Source: Acanthosepion pharaonis
Taxonomy: Eukaryota > Mollusca > Cephalopoda > Sepiida > Sepiidae
NCBI GenBank assembly: GCA_903632075.3
Contig: CAHIKZ030003513.1
Span: 20,001-84,000 of the forward strand
DNA length: 64,000 nt
Direction: 5' to 3'
Numbering within the stretch: position 1 is the stretch's first letter; the number at the start of each line of letters is the position of its first letter. The notes below the pieces were generated by a model, which saw nothing but the letters and a program-made list of their open reading frames with translations, was not told where the DNA came from and did not search any database. The translations under genes and the position numbers were made by a program. Shown here piece by piece: positions 21,719 through 30,800 of the stretch.

Positions 21719-21837
21719 TTTAATATTTTGAAAATCTAACAAATATTATAAATTATATCATAACAGGCTGTATACAAAAAATATATGATTAATACAGCAA
21801 AGGATAAGAACTTGACATTTGAAAAAATTGGCTGTCA

Positions 21838-22018
21838 TTGATATTAATACATATAGATTTTATATTGATAATAACACATTTAGATTTCATATTGATGTTA
21901 ATACATATAGAATTTATATTGATATTAACACATATAGATCTGATATTGATGTTAATACATAGATTTCAAATTGATATTAATACATATAGATTTTAGATTG
22001 ATATTAATACATTTAGAG
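21838..22018. repeat. Minisatellite, ~28-bp unit
   Basis: Six to seven diverged copies of a unit like 'tgatattaatacatatagat' plus a short T-rich spacer. Confidence 0.85.
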
Positions 22019-22019
22019 T

Positions 22020-22450
22020 GCAATAGCAAATTCTAGTAATGAGTGAAATAATGAAATGTTAATTCCTACTGCATTTTAAAGCCTGACTGCATTTAAACTG
22101 AGTATATGCAAGTAATGTTTCAGTTTTCTTTATCACTGGCTATTGATTTGAACAATATTGCATCAATTCCTAATTTAATTCTTACCCATACATAACCAAT
22201 TATCCAGTATGGATTATTCCAAAGTTTTGCTCTTTGTTTCAATATTTAATTTAAGTGTTTATCTCAGAATTTATTGAGTTGTAACCATCCTGCTGCCTTG
22301 TACCAAAGTCTTAATTCCATATTGGTAACACATAAAATTAGCACTGTGTATCTTGGTATATAAGTCCATTGATCATAAAAGTTGACATAAATGTTTTATA
22401 TGTTTCTTTTCAAATGATAAAGCAGTATCATTTTCCTTTAACTGTCAAAG
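22020..22450. other. No gene seen
   Basis: AT-rich sequence without recognised features. Confidence 0.5.
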
Positions 22451-22451
22451 A

Positions 22452-22606
22452 TTTATATATTTGAGCCAGCAAATTTGTATATTTGAGCCAGCAAATTTGT
22501 ATATTTGAGCCAGCAAATTTGTATATTTGAGCTAGCAGATTTGTATATTTGAGCAAGCAAATTTGTACATTTGAGCAAGCAAATTTGTATATTTGAGTCA
22601 GCAAAG
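22452..22606. repeat. Minisatellite, 22-bp unit
   Basis: About seven head-to-tail copies of a 22-bp unit containing 'gtatatttgagccagcaa', with scattered substitutions (ctagcaga, gcaagcaa). Confidence 0.95.
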
Positions 22607-22699
22607 GCTCAAAAGCATTTAGACTTTTAAAAGGGTTATAATTTTACAAGAATTTTATGTAAATAAAAACCTTCAGTTTCACTACATATTTATTTCTTT

Positions 22700-23065
22700 A
22701 GATGTTTTAAGATTGGAACTATGTGGCTATATTGAATCTAAGGATGCTTTTTTATGTATTCTAACATTTGATAAGTGGGACTTATTGTCATTTGAGCCCA
22801 CAAGTCCCTCTTGGATCTCCTCTTCAGTGAGATATTCAGTAAGTGGGATAAATTTTCATTTTCCTCAAAAGTTTGACTTATACAGAGTATACTATATATC
22901 TTCTGCTATGTCCCTTCAGGAAATAGTTGATCATGGCTCTCCACAATTTCCTATCATTTGTAGTTCTCAGTAAATTATGTCCTTTTGCTATCTCTCTTAA
23001 TCCCTGTTATGCCAATCATTTACAAAAGCTTGTTAGATATGTTATGTGCTATTTTCCTATGTCCC
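22700..23065. other. Possible SINE-tail scrap, no gene
   Basis: The segment 'gatcatggctctccacaat' near 22930 matches the end of the minus-strand SINEs at 6320 and 33140. The open frame 22713-22973 runs across it and is not recognised as a protein. Confidence 0.35.
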
Positions 23066-23074
23066 TATTGCCTC

Positions 23075-23402
23075 AATGATTTTTGTATGATTACTGAAGT
23101 TAAGCAATGTCAAAACTGGTAGGTACTTAAATGGGTGACAGCTTGGGAATACTAGGTGCTCTAAGTTTGGATGTGCAGGTGATATAATGGATAATTAGAG
23201 TTGGAAATCAGAGAGCCAAGTTCCAATTCCAGTCTGGTTCATTATATTTACATATGAGCAAATACTCTTTGGAATGTATAATGGGTTAATTAGTAGGGCT
23301 TGTATCAATAAATAATTATTATCTAAAAATAAAAAAATCATGCAATCTAAAAGTATTTTCTGGCTTTAAATAACCTGCAAAAGGTTGACAAGCCATGAAA
23401 AA
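23075..23402 (+). mobile_element. 5S rRNA/tRNA chimeric SINE, copy 3
   Basis: 5S-like 'gaagttaagcaatgtc', 'aaatgggtgacagc' and 'gggaatactaggtgct' are followed by the tRNA-like part ('tataatggataattag', 'aagttccaattccagt') and body. Several body bases are deleted relative to copy 2. Confidence 0.8.
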
Positions 23403-23590
23403 TCCTCCATGTGAGCATGTAAAAAACATTTTGAATATTATCAAGGCTGGAAAGTGAGGATTGAGCCATTCCATATATCGCAGCAATACCCCATTTCTGA
23501 TCTAATCTGACTCTTTTAAAGAAAAAGTGCAGTCGAAGGAGTCAGGTACTTACTGGAATGATAAAATGAACTGACCATTTTTCCAGAATC
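23403..23590 (-). pseudogene. CR1-like LINE fragment C, minus strand
   Basis: The minus strand matches 6690-6870 of fragment B, including 'agagtcagattagatcag', 'atggggtattgctg' and 'caatcctcactttccagcc'. Translation includes an 'LEMGYCCDIWNG'-like segment corresponding to the 'IxPxMEYCSHIW' region of CR1-group reverse transcriptases. It directly abuts the 3' end of the SINE. Confidence 0.65.
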
Positions 23591-24071
23591 TTTAGCTTGT
23601 TCATAAATGAACTCATATTTCTGGCTTACACAGCTTTTCATCAGAAGAGCTCAGAAAATTTTTACCAGCTTTTCCTCAGAAAATCTAAAAAAAATCTTGC
23701 CTTCACTTTGTCTTGTGAGTGTCAAATTTTATGAGCTTTCTTTCCTCATTATATGTCCTAGAAATTTCAACTGTCTCTTATATAAGTATAAATGTTCTTT
23801 TCCTATTTTCTCAATACATAACTGTTTATATAAGTAATATTACAAGTAGGTCTTCAAAAGTTCTTGGACAGAGCCTAAAAATCTACACTATTACTCTAGT
23901 AAATAATATATTCCATATATTATTTAAATTAACAGACTTTATCAATGGGTTCACAAATTTCCTCCATATTTTCATCCTCAGATATCCAACACTTGATCAG
24001 CCTTAAAATGCATGAGCAACTAAAAAAAAACCTTTGCTTAACCTAAAAAAAAAAGACTATCAAACTATTTC

Positions 24072-24440
24072 TTGTTAATAGATTCATTCTTCTTGCAAAT
24101 TTTCATTCAAATACATTGTTTGTATAATAATCAAACAGGAATAGATAACATGGATCCTATTGGTAGACTGACTCAGCAGGCTAGGTACCAAGAAATATTA
24201 ACTGTACGTGCATTTGCATTGAACGGTACAAGTACAGCACATACTGTCTGGGAATTTTCCAATACCACCTCATATCTTAAGATCTTAATGCTTCAAGGGA
24301 ATAGAACTAAAAATTTAGAAAAGATTGCAGCATTTTGCACACTTCATATATTATCTTCTTTTGAAAATGTTCTTTTGAAAATGGCAGCAGCTGCCAATTG
24401 TGATGACATTCAGTTAAATGTTTCAACATTTTCAAAATAA
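24072..24440 (+). other. Unidentified open frame with candidate terminal exon
   Basis: The frame runs open to a TAA at 24438. The portion after a possible splice acceptor (a T-rich stretch ending 'tcaaacag' near 24139) reads 'NMDPIGRLTQQARYQEILTV' and continues through 'SSFENVLLKMAAAANCDDIQL'. The composition is globular-protein-like, with varied residues and codons not dominated by AAA/TTT. I do not recognise a family. It could be the last exon of a host gene or a fragment of a transposon-encoded protein. No donor or promoter partner is identified. Confidence 0.35.
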
Positions 24441-24479
24441 ATGTATTCAATACATATGTGGATTTTTATAAGTGTAACA

Positions 24480-25036
24480 CTGCTCAGAAAAATATATATT
24501 TATGTGATAAGGTGTAGTAAGGACATTATTTGGGCTGCATGCAAAATGGTTTAGTGATTTAGCTACAGAAACCAATCAGCAAAAATCATTCAAAGATTAT
24601 TAAATTGGATAAGGAAGAGTCTACTTATATGACTAAATTATAAGGAAGAGTCTAGTTCTATGACTAAATTATAAGGAAATGTTTAGTTATATGACTAAAT
24701 TATAAGGAAGTGTCTAGTTATATGACTAAATTATAAGGGAGAGTTTAGTTATATGACTAAATTATAAGGGAGAGTTTAGTTATATGACTAAATTATAAGA
24801 AAGAGTTTAGTTATATGACTAAATTATAAGAAGTTTAGTTATATGACTAAATTATAAGGAAAATCGTTGCTATATGACTAAATATTTGGAAGAATATAGA
24901 TATATGAACAAATATAAAATAGACTGTAGCTATATAACCAAATATAATGAAGATCATTGCTATAAGACTAAATATATAGAAGAATGTAGATATATAACTA
25001 AATATAAGGAAGAGTGGAGCTATATGACCAAATACA
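24480..25036 (+). repeat. Minisatellite-bearing dispersed repeat M, copy 1
   Basis: A flank beginning near 24483 ('aaatatatatttatgtgat') leads into a 58-bp segment (24562-24619) that is base-for-base identical to 28085-28142. A 31-bp array follows ('tagttatatgactaaatta' type, about eight units) and then 30-bp units to 25036. The flank start recurs at 25497-25552. In the 30-bp part the frame stays open on both strands. Confidence 0.85.
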
Positions 25037-25130
25037 GGGTGTCCCATCATAATGGGACACATTTTAAATGCAAGTATCTTGGATTTTAAAAATGACATGA
25101 GTACTAAATATATTTATTATATAATAGGAG
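25036..25130 (+). mobile_element. Single mariner-type terminal repeat
   Basis: 'cagggtgtcccatcataatg' directly after a TA is a typical mariner-family end. No transposase or opposite end is recognised nearby. It terminates minisatellite array M. Confidence 0.45.
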
Positions 25131-25450
25131 TAGATAGGTTTCCCTATCACCCGGTTCACACTCCTCCCTGGTCTTTTGAACAGGAGTAGAGCTTTATCCC
25201 TTGTTTCCTGTTTAGGATTTCCTTCTAAAGTCTACTTCAACTCTATATTTCTAATGTCTCTACCAGAACCCTGAAATTTTATTTGCTAATTAAATCTTGA
25301 CTTCTTCAAGTCTCTAGAATTAGCTGTCTATCTTTCCTGTTATCTTGCCCTTTCTTACGCTAATACAACTCCATACAGTAACCCTCTACTTTAAGTGGCC
25401 CTTGGGCCTTGTACAGGGTGAACATTAGTAAAAAATAAAAAACTTGATGT
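25130..25450 (+). mobile_element. Dispersed repeat Y, plus copy
   Basis: Contains 'gtaaccctctactttaagtg', 'gcccttgggccttgtacagg' and 'gtgaacattagtaaaa'. The same tail occurs inverted at 43640-43735 and, shorter and ending in poly-A, at 61380-61490. The A-rich end suggests a retroposon 3' end. Confidence 0.6.
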
Positions 25451-25559
25451 ACAAAAGTTCAACATATCTAAGATTTAGCTATAGGTGTTAAATAGGAGAA
25501 AAATATATATTTATGTGATCAGCTGTAGTGGAAATGTTATTGGGACTGCATAAGGTTTT

Positions 25560-25757
25560 TTTATCCAGCCAGCTTTGATCTTGAAAAGTTTAAATGCAAT
25601 GTCAATCATTATCTACTGTTTTCCTGATTACTCTTCTATAGCTCTCACTCTTTCATAATGTTTTCTGTTTTCTAATTCTTTCACACCCAGTAGCTACTTG
25701 GGTCTTAGTGGCTTTACTGCCTTGCTCGGGGTAAATTGGATTTAAAAAATTGTGTGT
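25560..25757 (+). mobile_element. CR1-like LINE 3' tail
   Basis: Starts within the ORF end ('ttgaaaagtttaaatgcaat', 'caatcattatctactg', then TGA) and continues through the 3' untranslated region ('tttactgccttgctcggg') to 'ggatttaaaaaattg'. It corresponds to 41265-41425. Confidence 0.75.
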
Positions 25758-25873
25758 GTGGTGTGAGTGAGAGAATGAGAGCTATGTGGTTTGTTTGAGA
25801 CCTAGTCGATTTGCCCAAAGACTAAGAGGTCTCTCCAGAAGGGAAATGAGACACGTCTTGTCAATATGGTGTC

Positions 25874-26308
25874 TGTTGTGGACTAGCTGAGCACCCACAC
25901 AAGATGGACTTATCTGAGACTATTTAAACAACACTCTTTCTTACTGAGAGAGAAGAATTAATGATTACTCATTACTTTGCTTGTCAACTTAAAGTGGAGA
26001 GGAACTCCGACATGGCTATGCCTATGGGCAGAGTCTCATCTAGGGAAGTAGACAGCCACATGACCCTGTGTATGCGGGGTCTACAGAGAATTTTGCCTGA
26101 GTGTACACGTTCAGAAAGCCCCACATTAAAAACTGGCCTTGTGCCACATCTCACCTTGTGGGGAGGTCTTGGGTAAATACTGAGGAGTTAGCGATTAACT
26201 ATTTATTACATTAGTTTGTGTTCTCAACCGTGTACCATATTATTCTCCGGAATAAACTACTCTTTATTTTCTATATGTGTGTCAACCTTTTCTATTTACA
26301 ATGCAACA
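25874..26308. mobile_element. Solo LTR, family 2 (435 bp)
   Basis: Begins TGTTGTGGAC and ends ATGCAACA, giving TGTTG...CAACA. It is flanked by near-identical 5-bp sequences GTGTC (25869-25873) and GTATC (26309-26313), one mismatch apart. Inside lie a TATA-like 'ctatttaaac' near 25920 and an AATAAA at about 26251 followed by a T-rich stretch, consistent with U3-R-U5 order on the plus strand. The frame 25961-26176 inside it has no known domain. Confidence 0.75.
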
Positions 26309-26313
26309 GTATC

Positions 26314-26950
26314 CTGTGGTTGAAGAGAGAAAAAGAGAAAGAGAAAGAGGCTTTGTGTCCTTTTCTATTATATTTCTTTGTATAATGTGACCTTAGAGAT
26401 ATTAAGAGAAGTCCTCTGGTAGACAAGATGGAGTAATCTCACACTCTCTAAGCATCTTCTTAGTTTGGTAATGGCAAAGTTGATCAATCAATTATGTATG
26501 CAGGAGGGAGAACTTTTGTCATGGGAACAATCTTGTAATGATGCAATTAGCCTAGCCTAAGAGGAGGGGATGCAAAAACTGTAACTTTTGTTTAGTTTTG
26601 TCAGTAAACTCTGAATTGGGGCTAGTGCATACTACCTCCAAACCCCCCTACTGGGGTGGGGAGCCTGATTAGGGGCCCCAGGCAATGTTTTGTAACCCTT
26701 CCTATCTTATTAGCATTTGCTTTTTTTTAAAGTTTATATACCTTACAAATTAAACTAAACACAATTGATTATTAAACAATGGAAAATTTTCATGGATTTT
26801 AACATCATTCCGGGTTCTTTCTTTTTCTGTCCAAGTCCATGAATTAGTTCTACTCATACTAAGTCTTGAAAAAACACTATAAAAAATTGACTATTTTATA
26901 TCTATAATGTTGAATGTTTTAAATTTATTCAACTTTTTTACAAAAATCTG
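26314..26950. other. No gene seen
   Basis: Contains a short GAGAAA run (26325-26350) and a small GC-richer patch near 26630-26690. Otherwise AT-rich. Confidence 0.5.
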
Positions 26951-26951
<1 letters not shown>

Positions 26952-26994
<43 letters not shown>

Positions 26995-26999
26995 TATAT
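26952..26999. repeat. (TA)n microsatellite
   Basis: TA array with one interruption. Confidence 0.95.
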
Positions 27000-27109
27000 A
27001 TTTGGTTAGCTATATGTATACACGCACACACACATATATTCATACAATTTTGCATTGAAACAAAATGCATCTTTTGTCGTGAGTACTTGTTTGTCAGTAT
27101 GTAACATTT

Positions 27110-27112
<3 letters not shown>

Positions 27113-27168
<56 letters not shown>
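27113..27168. repeat. (TA)n microsatellite
   Basis: Long TA array. Confidence 0.95.
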
Positions 27169-27169
<1 letters not shown>

Positions 27170-27454
27170 CATAAGATTAGGTTGAGTCATAAATAAGATA
27201 CAGTTATACAATAGGCACTGTGGTCAGAGATAATCCATTTTTTAATTTGTGACAGACAAGGTTGGGCCAGACAACCTGTACATGCAGCAAACTATGCCTA
27301 AAAGGAAAGATAAACAAAATGCTTACATAATTTATAGAAAGATAATAAAAGTAGTTAAAATATTACCTCTTATTTAATTTATAAATTCATCATATAGCTT
27401 TCTTCTTTAAAAGCAAAATAATCATTTTATAGTTTTTGAAAATGATTGGCAAGC

Positions 27455-27790
27455 ACCAGGACTAGATTTAGATGAAGAAAGGCCCTAGGCTATTCCACTT
27501 TTGGGCCCTGGGCTATTCCACTGGAGAGGCCCTCCCTCATTCTCACTAGTAGAGGAAAATAGAAAAGTGGTAAATTAAACAATTTGAGTAAAACGAAGGA
27601 TGATGATGGGTGTTTAATATTACTGAACGTTTATTTAGCCTCTGCAATGCGTTACAACAGTATAACAGTAAGAAAGACCTTTGACAGTATCAAAAATATT
27701 ATACACATTGGCTGGAGACCCCTAGATTTTGAGGCCTTAGGCTTCAGCCTTCTAAATCAATATGTATCTCTGGCATTGACACCTTAGAGG
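27455..27790. mobile_element. Possible hAT-type MITE
   Basis: The left end contains 'ggactagatttagatgaag' and 'ggccctaggct'. The right end, on the complement, contains 'tgatttagaaggctg' and 'cctaaggcc'. An imperfect inverted arrangement of 'gatttagA...ggccctagg' is common in hAT-derived MITEs. No clear 8-bp target duplication was found. Confidence 0.35.
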
Positions 27791-28059
27791 AAAAAATAAT
27801 TAATGAAGAGGAAACACTATGTTATCTGAAGAATGATGATATGAAAAAGAAAACAAAGGAATTTTTTAAATTCTGATGTTTTACTCATTTAGTCAAATTT
27901 TGGGAAGTGTGTTAGAAAAATAATTTTTCAACTTTCACTTGCAATTTAAAACAGAATCATCTATTTTGAGTTTTTTTCATCTTGAATTTTTGTAGAAAAT
28001 AAATCATTAGAACTTGTCAGTTTAATGAAAAAATTTAGAGCATAATTAAATTCTGTCTG

Positions 28060-29110
28060 ACATGCACAGTGGTTTACTGATTAGGCTACAGAAACCAATC
28101 AGCAAAAATCATTCAAAGATTATTAAATTGGATAAGGAAGAGCGTAGTTATATGACTATACTTAAGAAAGATTGTAGCTATATGACCAAATATTAGAAAG
28201 AGTGTAGCTTTATAGCCAAATATAAGGAATAATGTAGCTCTATGACCAAATATATGGAAGAATGTATATGTATGACCAAATATAAGGAAAAGTAAAGCTC
28301 TATAAGGTTACGTCAATCGCTGGTCACTCGCATTTGAGGATGCCTATCTACTGGGGTGGCTACCTAATCCTTAATTGCAGATGCTTGCTCAGGCACATTT
28401 TGTGTTTGTTTAGCACCCACATAGCACATCTGTGGTTTATACGGCAACTATGCTGAGCAGAATTTAGTTACAGTTTCTGGGAGAGAAGTGTGTTATCTAG
28501 TATGATCAACAATCTGAACAAGGCCAATATGCTCAAAACATCACAATGACTTGTGACTTCATGGTAGCACAGCCATTGACGGTACCCAAGGGTTCTGCTA
28601 ACCAATTTCACTCACAAGGCTTGGGTCAATTTGTATGATTTTTCAGGCACTTTCCAAAGGTGCTGCATATTAGGATTGCCTCCTCCAGACCGATAACATA
28701 AGAAGTCACTTTCCTGACAAATTGACCATGGTGAGATTCAAACCCAGGTCACATGGCCAAAAAGTGAGCCTTCTAACCACTCAGCAATGTGTCCATAAAT
28801 ATAAGGTAGAATGCAGATATATGACCAAATATAAGGAAAAGTGTAACTCTATGACAAAATATATGGAAGAGTGTAGCTTTATGACCAAATATAAGGAAGA
28901 GTGTTGCTTTATGACCAAATATAAGGAAGTCTTTAGCTCTATGACCAAATATATGAAGGAATGTTGCTCTATGACCGAATATATTGAAGAATACAGCTGT
29001 ATAACTAAATGTAATAGAGAATGTAGATATATGACCCAATGTAAGGAAGAGTGTAACTTTATATCTAAATATAAGGAAGAGTGTAGCTCTATGACTAAAG
29101 TTGAATGACT
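28060..29110 (+). repeat. Minisatellite-bearing dispersed repeat M, copy 2
   Basis: Identical 58-bp flank (28085-28142) then about 24 units of 30 bp ('tatgaccaaatataagga' plus a variable 'agagtgtagctc' part), interrupted by a SINE at about 28308-28797. Because the unit is 30 bp without stops, the plus strand reads as decapeptide repeats of type MTKYKEECSS and the minus strand as hydrophobic repeats of type GHKATLFLIF. I treat both as by-products of the repeat. Confidence 0.9.
28308..28797 (-). mobile_element. tRNA-derived SINE (~490 bp) inserted in minisatellite M
   Basis: On the minus strand the head at about 28730-28797 has an A-box-like 'tgctgagtggttagaagg' and a B-box-like 'gggtttgaatc'. 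A long GC-richer body without coding signals follows. Minisatellite sequence resumes on both sides, and the short repeat 'tataaggt' at the left edge and again just after the right edge is a probable target-site duplication. Confidence 0.75.
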
Positions 29111-29129
29111 TTTATCAAAAAATGATTGC

Positions 29130-29400
29130 CTTAAATATTTTAAACGGTTGGTGTGGCATAGGGGGATGCTGCAAAAGATCTCTAGCTATGGTAATCCGAC
29201 TGAGTCTTTGCAATTCTTATGTTCTTCTTATAAGGTAGATCCATTAAGGTTGTTGTCAATAGCCAGTCTTCTGAAGCCTATAAGATCAATGCAGGTATAC
29301 CCTAAGGCTCTTTTGTCAGTCCTAACCTCTTCCTGCTTTATATTAATGCTCTAACTAAGACTATTCTTGGATCATTATTAAATTAGAACCAATTGCATTG
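29130..29400 (+). pseudogene. LINE reverse-transcriptase palm fragment
   Basis: One frame (about 29270-29380) reads 'EAYKINAGIP', a TAA in place of the expected glutamine, then 'GSFVSPNLFLLYINALT'. This is the GxPQGSxLSPxLFxLYINDL motif of non-LTR retrotransposon reverse transcriptases. The stop and the short length make it dead. It abuts the SINE that begins near 29445. Confidence 0.75.
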
Positions 29401-29444
29401 ACAACTGCATCATCTGAACTAACTGTTCCTTAAATATATAATAA

Positions 29445-29895
29445 AAGGCTTACAGCCACATCATACTGAAACATTGATTCCTGTATGATCACTGAAGTTA
29501 AGAAATGTCGAGACTGGTCAGTACCTAAATGGGTGACTGCTTGAGAATACCAAGTGCTGTTAACTTGGATATATGGGTGGTGTAATCGATAATGGCCTGG
29601 AATTTTTAATCATAGTGCTGAGTTCCAATTCTCATTGGGTTCATTATATTCACACAAATACCCCTGGGATCAGTATGAATACACCTCTCCCACCCACCAG
29701 GTACGGATTAGTTAGTAAGGCTTCTATCACTAAACCATTAGTATCACAAACAAAAAAAAATTCTTACACCACTTCTCCCTACCAGCTATGGATTAATTAG
29801 TAAGATTTGTATTGCTAAACCTAATCTAAAAATATTTCCTGGCTTTAAATAACCTGCAAAGAGTTGATAAGCAATAGAAAATAAATGAATCAATC
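29445..29895 (+). mobile_element. 5S rRNA/tRNA chimeric SINE, copy 4
   Basis: Includes the 5S-like 5' end ('ggcttacagccacatcatac'), 'gaagttaagaaatgtcgag', 'aaatgggtgactgc' and 'gagaataccaagtgctg', then the tRNA-like part. The body segment 'taattagtaagatttgtat' region is present twice (about 29700-29750 and 29775-29820), which lengthens this copy. Confidence 0.8.
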
Positions 29896-29929
29896 AATCA
29901 ATGATAACAGATCAAGAAAAATGAGTTAC

Positions 29930-30095
29930 ATATGACAATGTTCAATGTAAATGGACTAAATAAAGTGTTCGGTTTTGAATTCAAATAAATATCACCTGAA
30001 GAAGGCTGGTGTGTATAACAGCCGAAACATTGTAAATATAGTAATAAAGATAAAGACAACAGTCTAAACAATGTAAATCATGTAAATAATCACAT
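29930..30095 (+). mobile_element. Hammerhead-like repeat family H, fragment
   Basis: Shows the family order: 'ggactaaataaagtgttcgg', 'cacctgaagaaggctgg', a short loop, 'cagccgaaacattgtaaat', then 'aagataaagacaacagtc' and 'aacaatgtaaat'. CTGAAGA, a GGCTG/CAGCC helix and GAAAC are in hammerhead order with GTA after a 2-bp helix III. One extra A separates the CTGAAGA box from the helix and no good helix I is present, so activity is doubtful. Confidence 0.65.
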
Positions 30096-30400
30096 TTCTG
30101 CTGTCTCAAGTTTTTTCATTATCCGTGATAAAATTGTCCAGTATTCTTCTCTGTCTCTAACAAACTTTTCCTGTTTCTTTACAGGTGTTAAATTTAAAAA
30201 AAATTAAATATAAATTTTAATTTAATTAAGGTTTTCCTTTCATGTAAAACTCAATTGAAAATTTTGTAATTTTTAAAACTTTTTCTTCAGAATTTTATCT
30301 GAATTTCTTTTAATTATTTAAAAATATTTGAATGTAATCATAAGGCTTTTGTCGTCAAATTAAAGTTCACTGATTGCTTAGTTCACTAAGTATCATATGC

Positions 30401-30401
<1 letters not shown>

Positions 30402-30436
<35 letters not shown>

Positions 30437-30656
30437 TGAAACATAGAAGTCAACATTTAGAGGCAACAGTCTGTTTCATGCTAGATGCAATCGTCAGGCC
30501 TCTAGCATGAAACAGACTGTTGCCTCTAAGTGTGGACTTCTATGTTCACTTTTATATTTACATATGCTCTATCTCTGATATTGAGCACTTTATCCCATAA
30601 ATATATCACTTCTTAAGACTATATTTCTTCATATATATATATATATATATATATAT
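30402..30656 (-). mobile_element. Foldback (hairpin) element with hammerhead-like core, copy 2
   Basis: Nearly perfect inverted arms of about 50 bp (about 30436-30487 and 30501-30553) surround a short loop. TA arrays lie on both sides (30402-30432 and 30629-30656). The right flank ('gctctatctctgatattgag', 'gcactttatcccataaa') matches, inverted, the left flank of the copy at 560-802. Confidence 0.85.
30459..30503 (-). ncRNA. Hammerhead-like motif in the foldback element
   Basis: Reading the minus strand from 30503: helix I strand AGAGGC, box CTGACGA (497-491; the fifth position is free in hammerheads), a weak helix II (TGC with GCA, closed by a T-T mismatch), GAAA (477-474), helix III ACA with TGT (474-472 with 468-466), cleavage triplet GTT (467-465), then helix I strand GCCTCT (464-459). 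All core positions fit, but helix II is poor, so self-cleavage may be weak or lost. Confidence 0.5.
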
Positions 30657-30659
30657 AAC

Positions 30660-30800
30660 GTCATCCACAGACAGACTGTTTCGCTGTTTACAGCTCATCA
30701 GTGTGGCTAGACATCCGGTTGCCTCTAGCTAGGATCGAAACCCGGCTGAATTGGTGTCAGTCAGAGCTTCTAACCACTAAGCTGTCGGCGCACGGTAGGG
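30660..30800 (-). mobile_element. tRNA-derived SINE carrying a hammerhead ribozyme
   Basis: On the minus strand the head (about 30795-30725) has an A-box-like 'cagcttagtggttagaagc' and a B-box 'gggtttcgatcc', like a tRNA gene. It is followed directly by the hammerhead at 30706-30665 and then by a TA array. No terminal duplication is obvious because the 3' side is simple repeat. Its length (about 140 bp) suggests a short SINE. Confidence 0.75.
30665..30706 (-). ncRNA. Candidate intact minimal hammerhead ribozyme
   Basis: Minus strand from 30706: helix I strand CCACA (706-702), conserved box CTGATGA (701-695), helix II GCTG (694-691) with loop TAAA and CAGC (686-683), conserved box GAAA (682-679), helix III ACA (679-677) with loop GTC and TGT (673-671), cleavage triplet GTC ending at 670, then helix I strand TGTGG (669-665), fully complementary to CCACA. 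Every invariant hammerhead position is present. Helix I may continue beyond an internal loop (GTC with GAC). The known role of this motif is self-cleavage of its RNA between 670 and 669. It lies directly downstream of the tRNA-like promoter head of a SINE, an arrangement known from the schistosome Sm-alpha SINE. That it is active here is inference. Confidence 0.8.

Noticed and set aside
28722..29108. 128-residue repeat protein on the plus strand and an 88-residue one on the minus
   Set aside because: Explained by a stop-free 30-bp tandem unit. A SINE head overlaps the start of the plus frame.
30725..30795. A genuine tRNA gene
   Set aside because: A and B boxes are present, but the sequence continues directly into the SINE/hammerhead body and I see no cloverleaf with paired acceptor stem; a tRNA-derived SINE head fits better.
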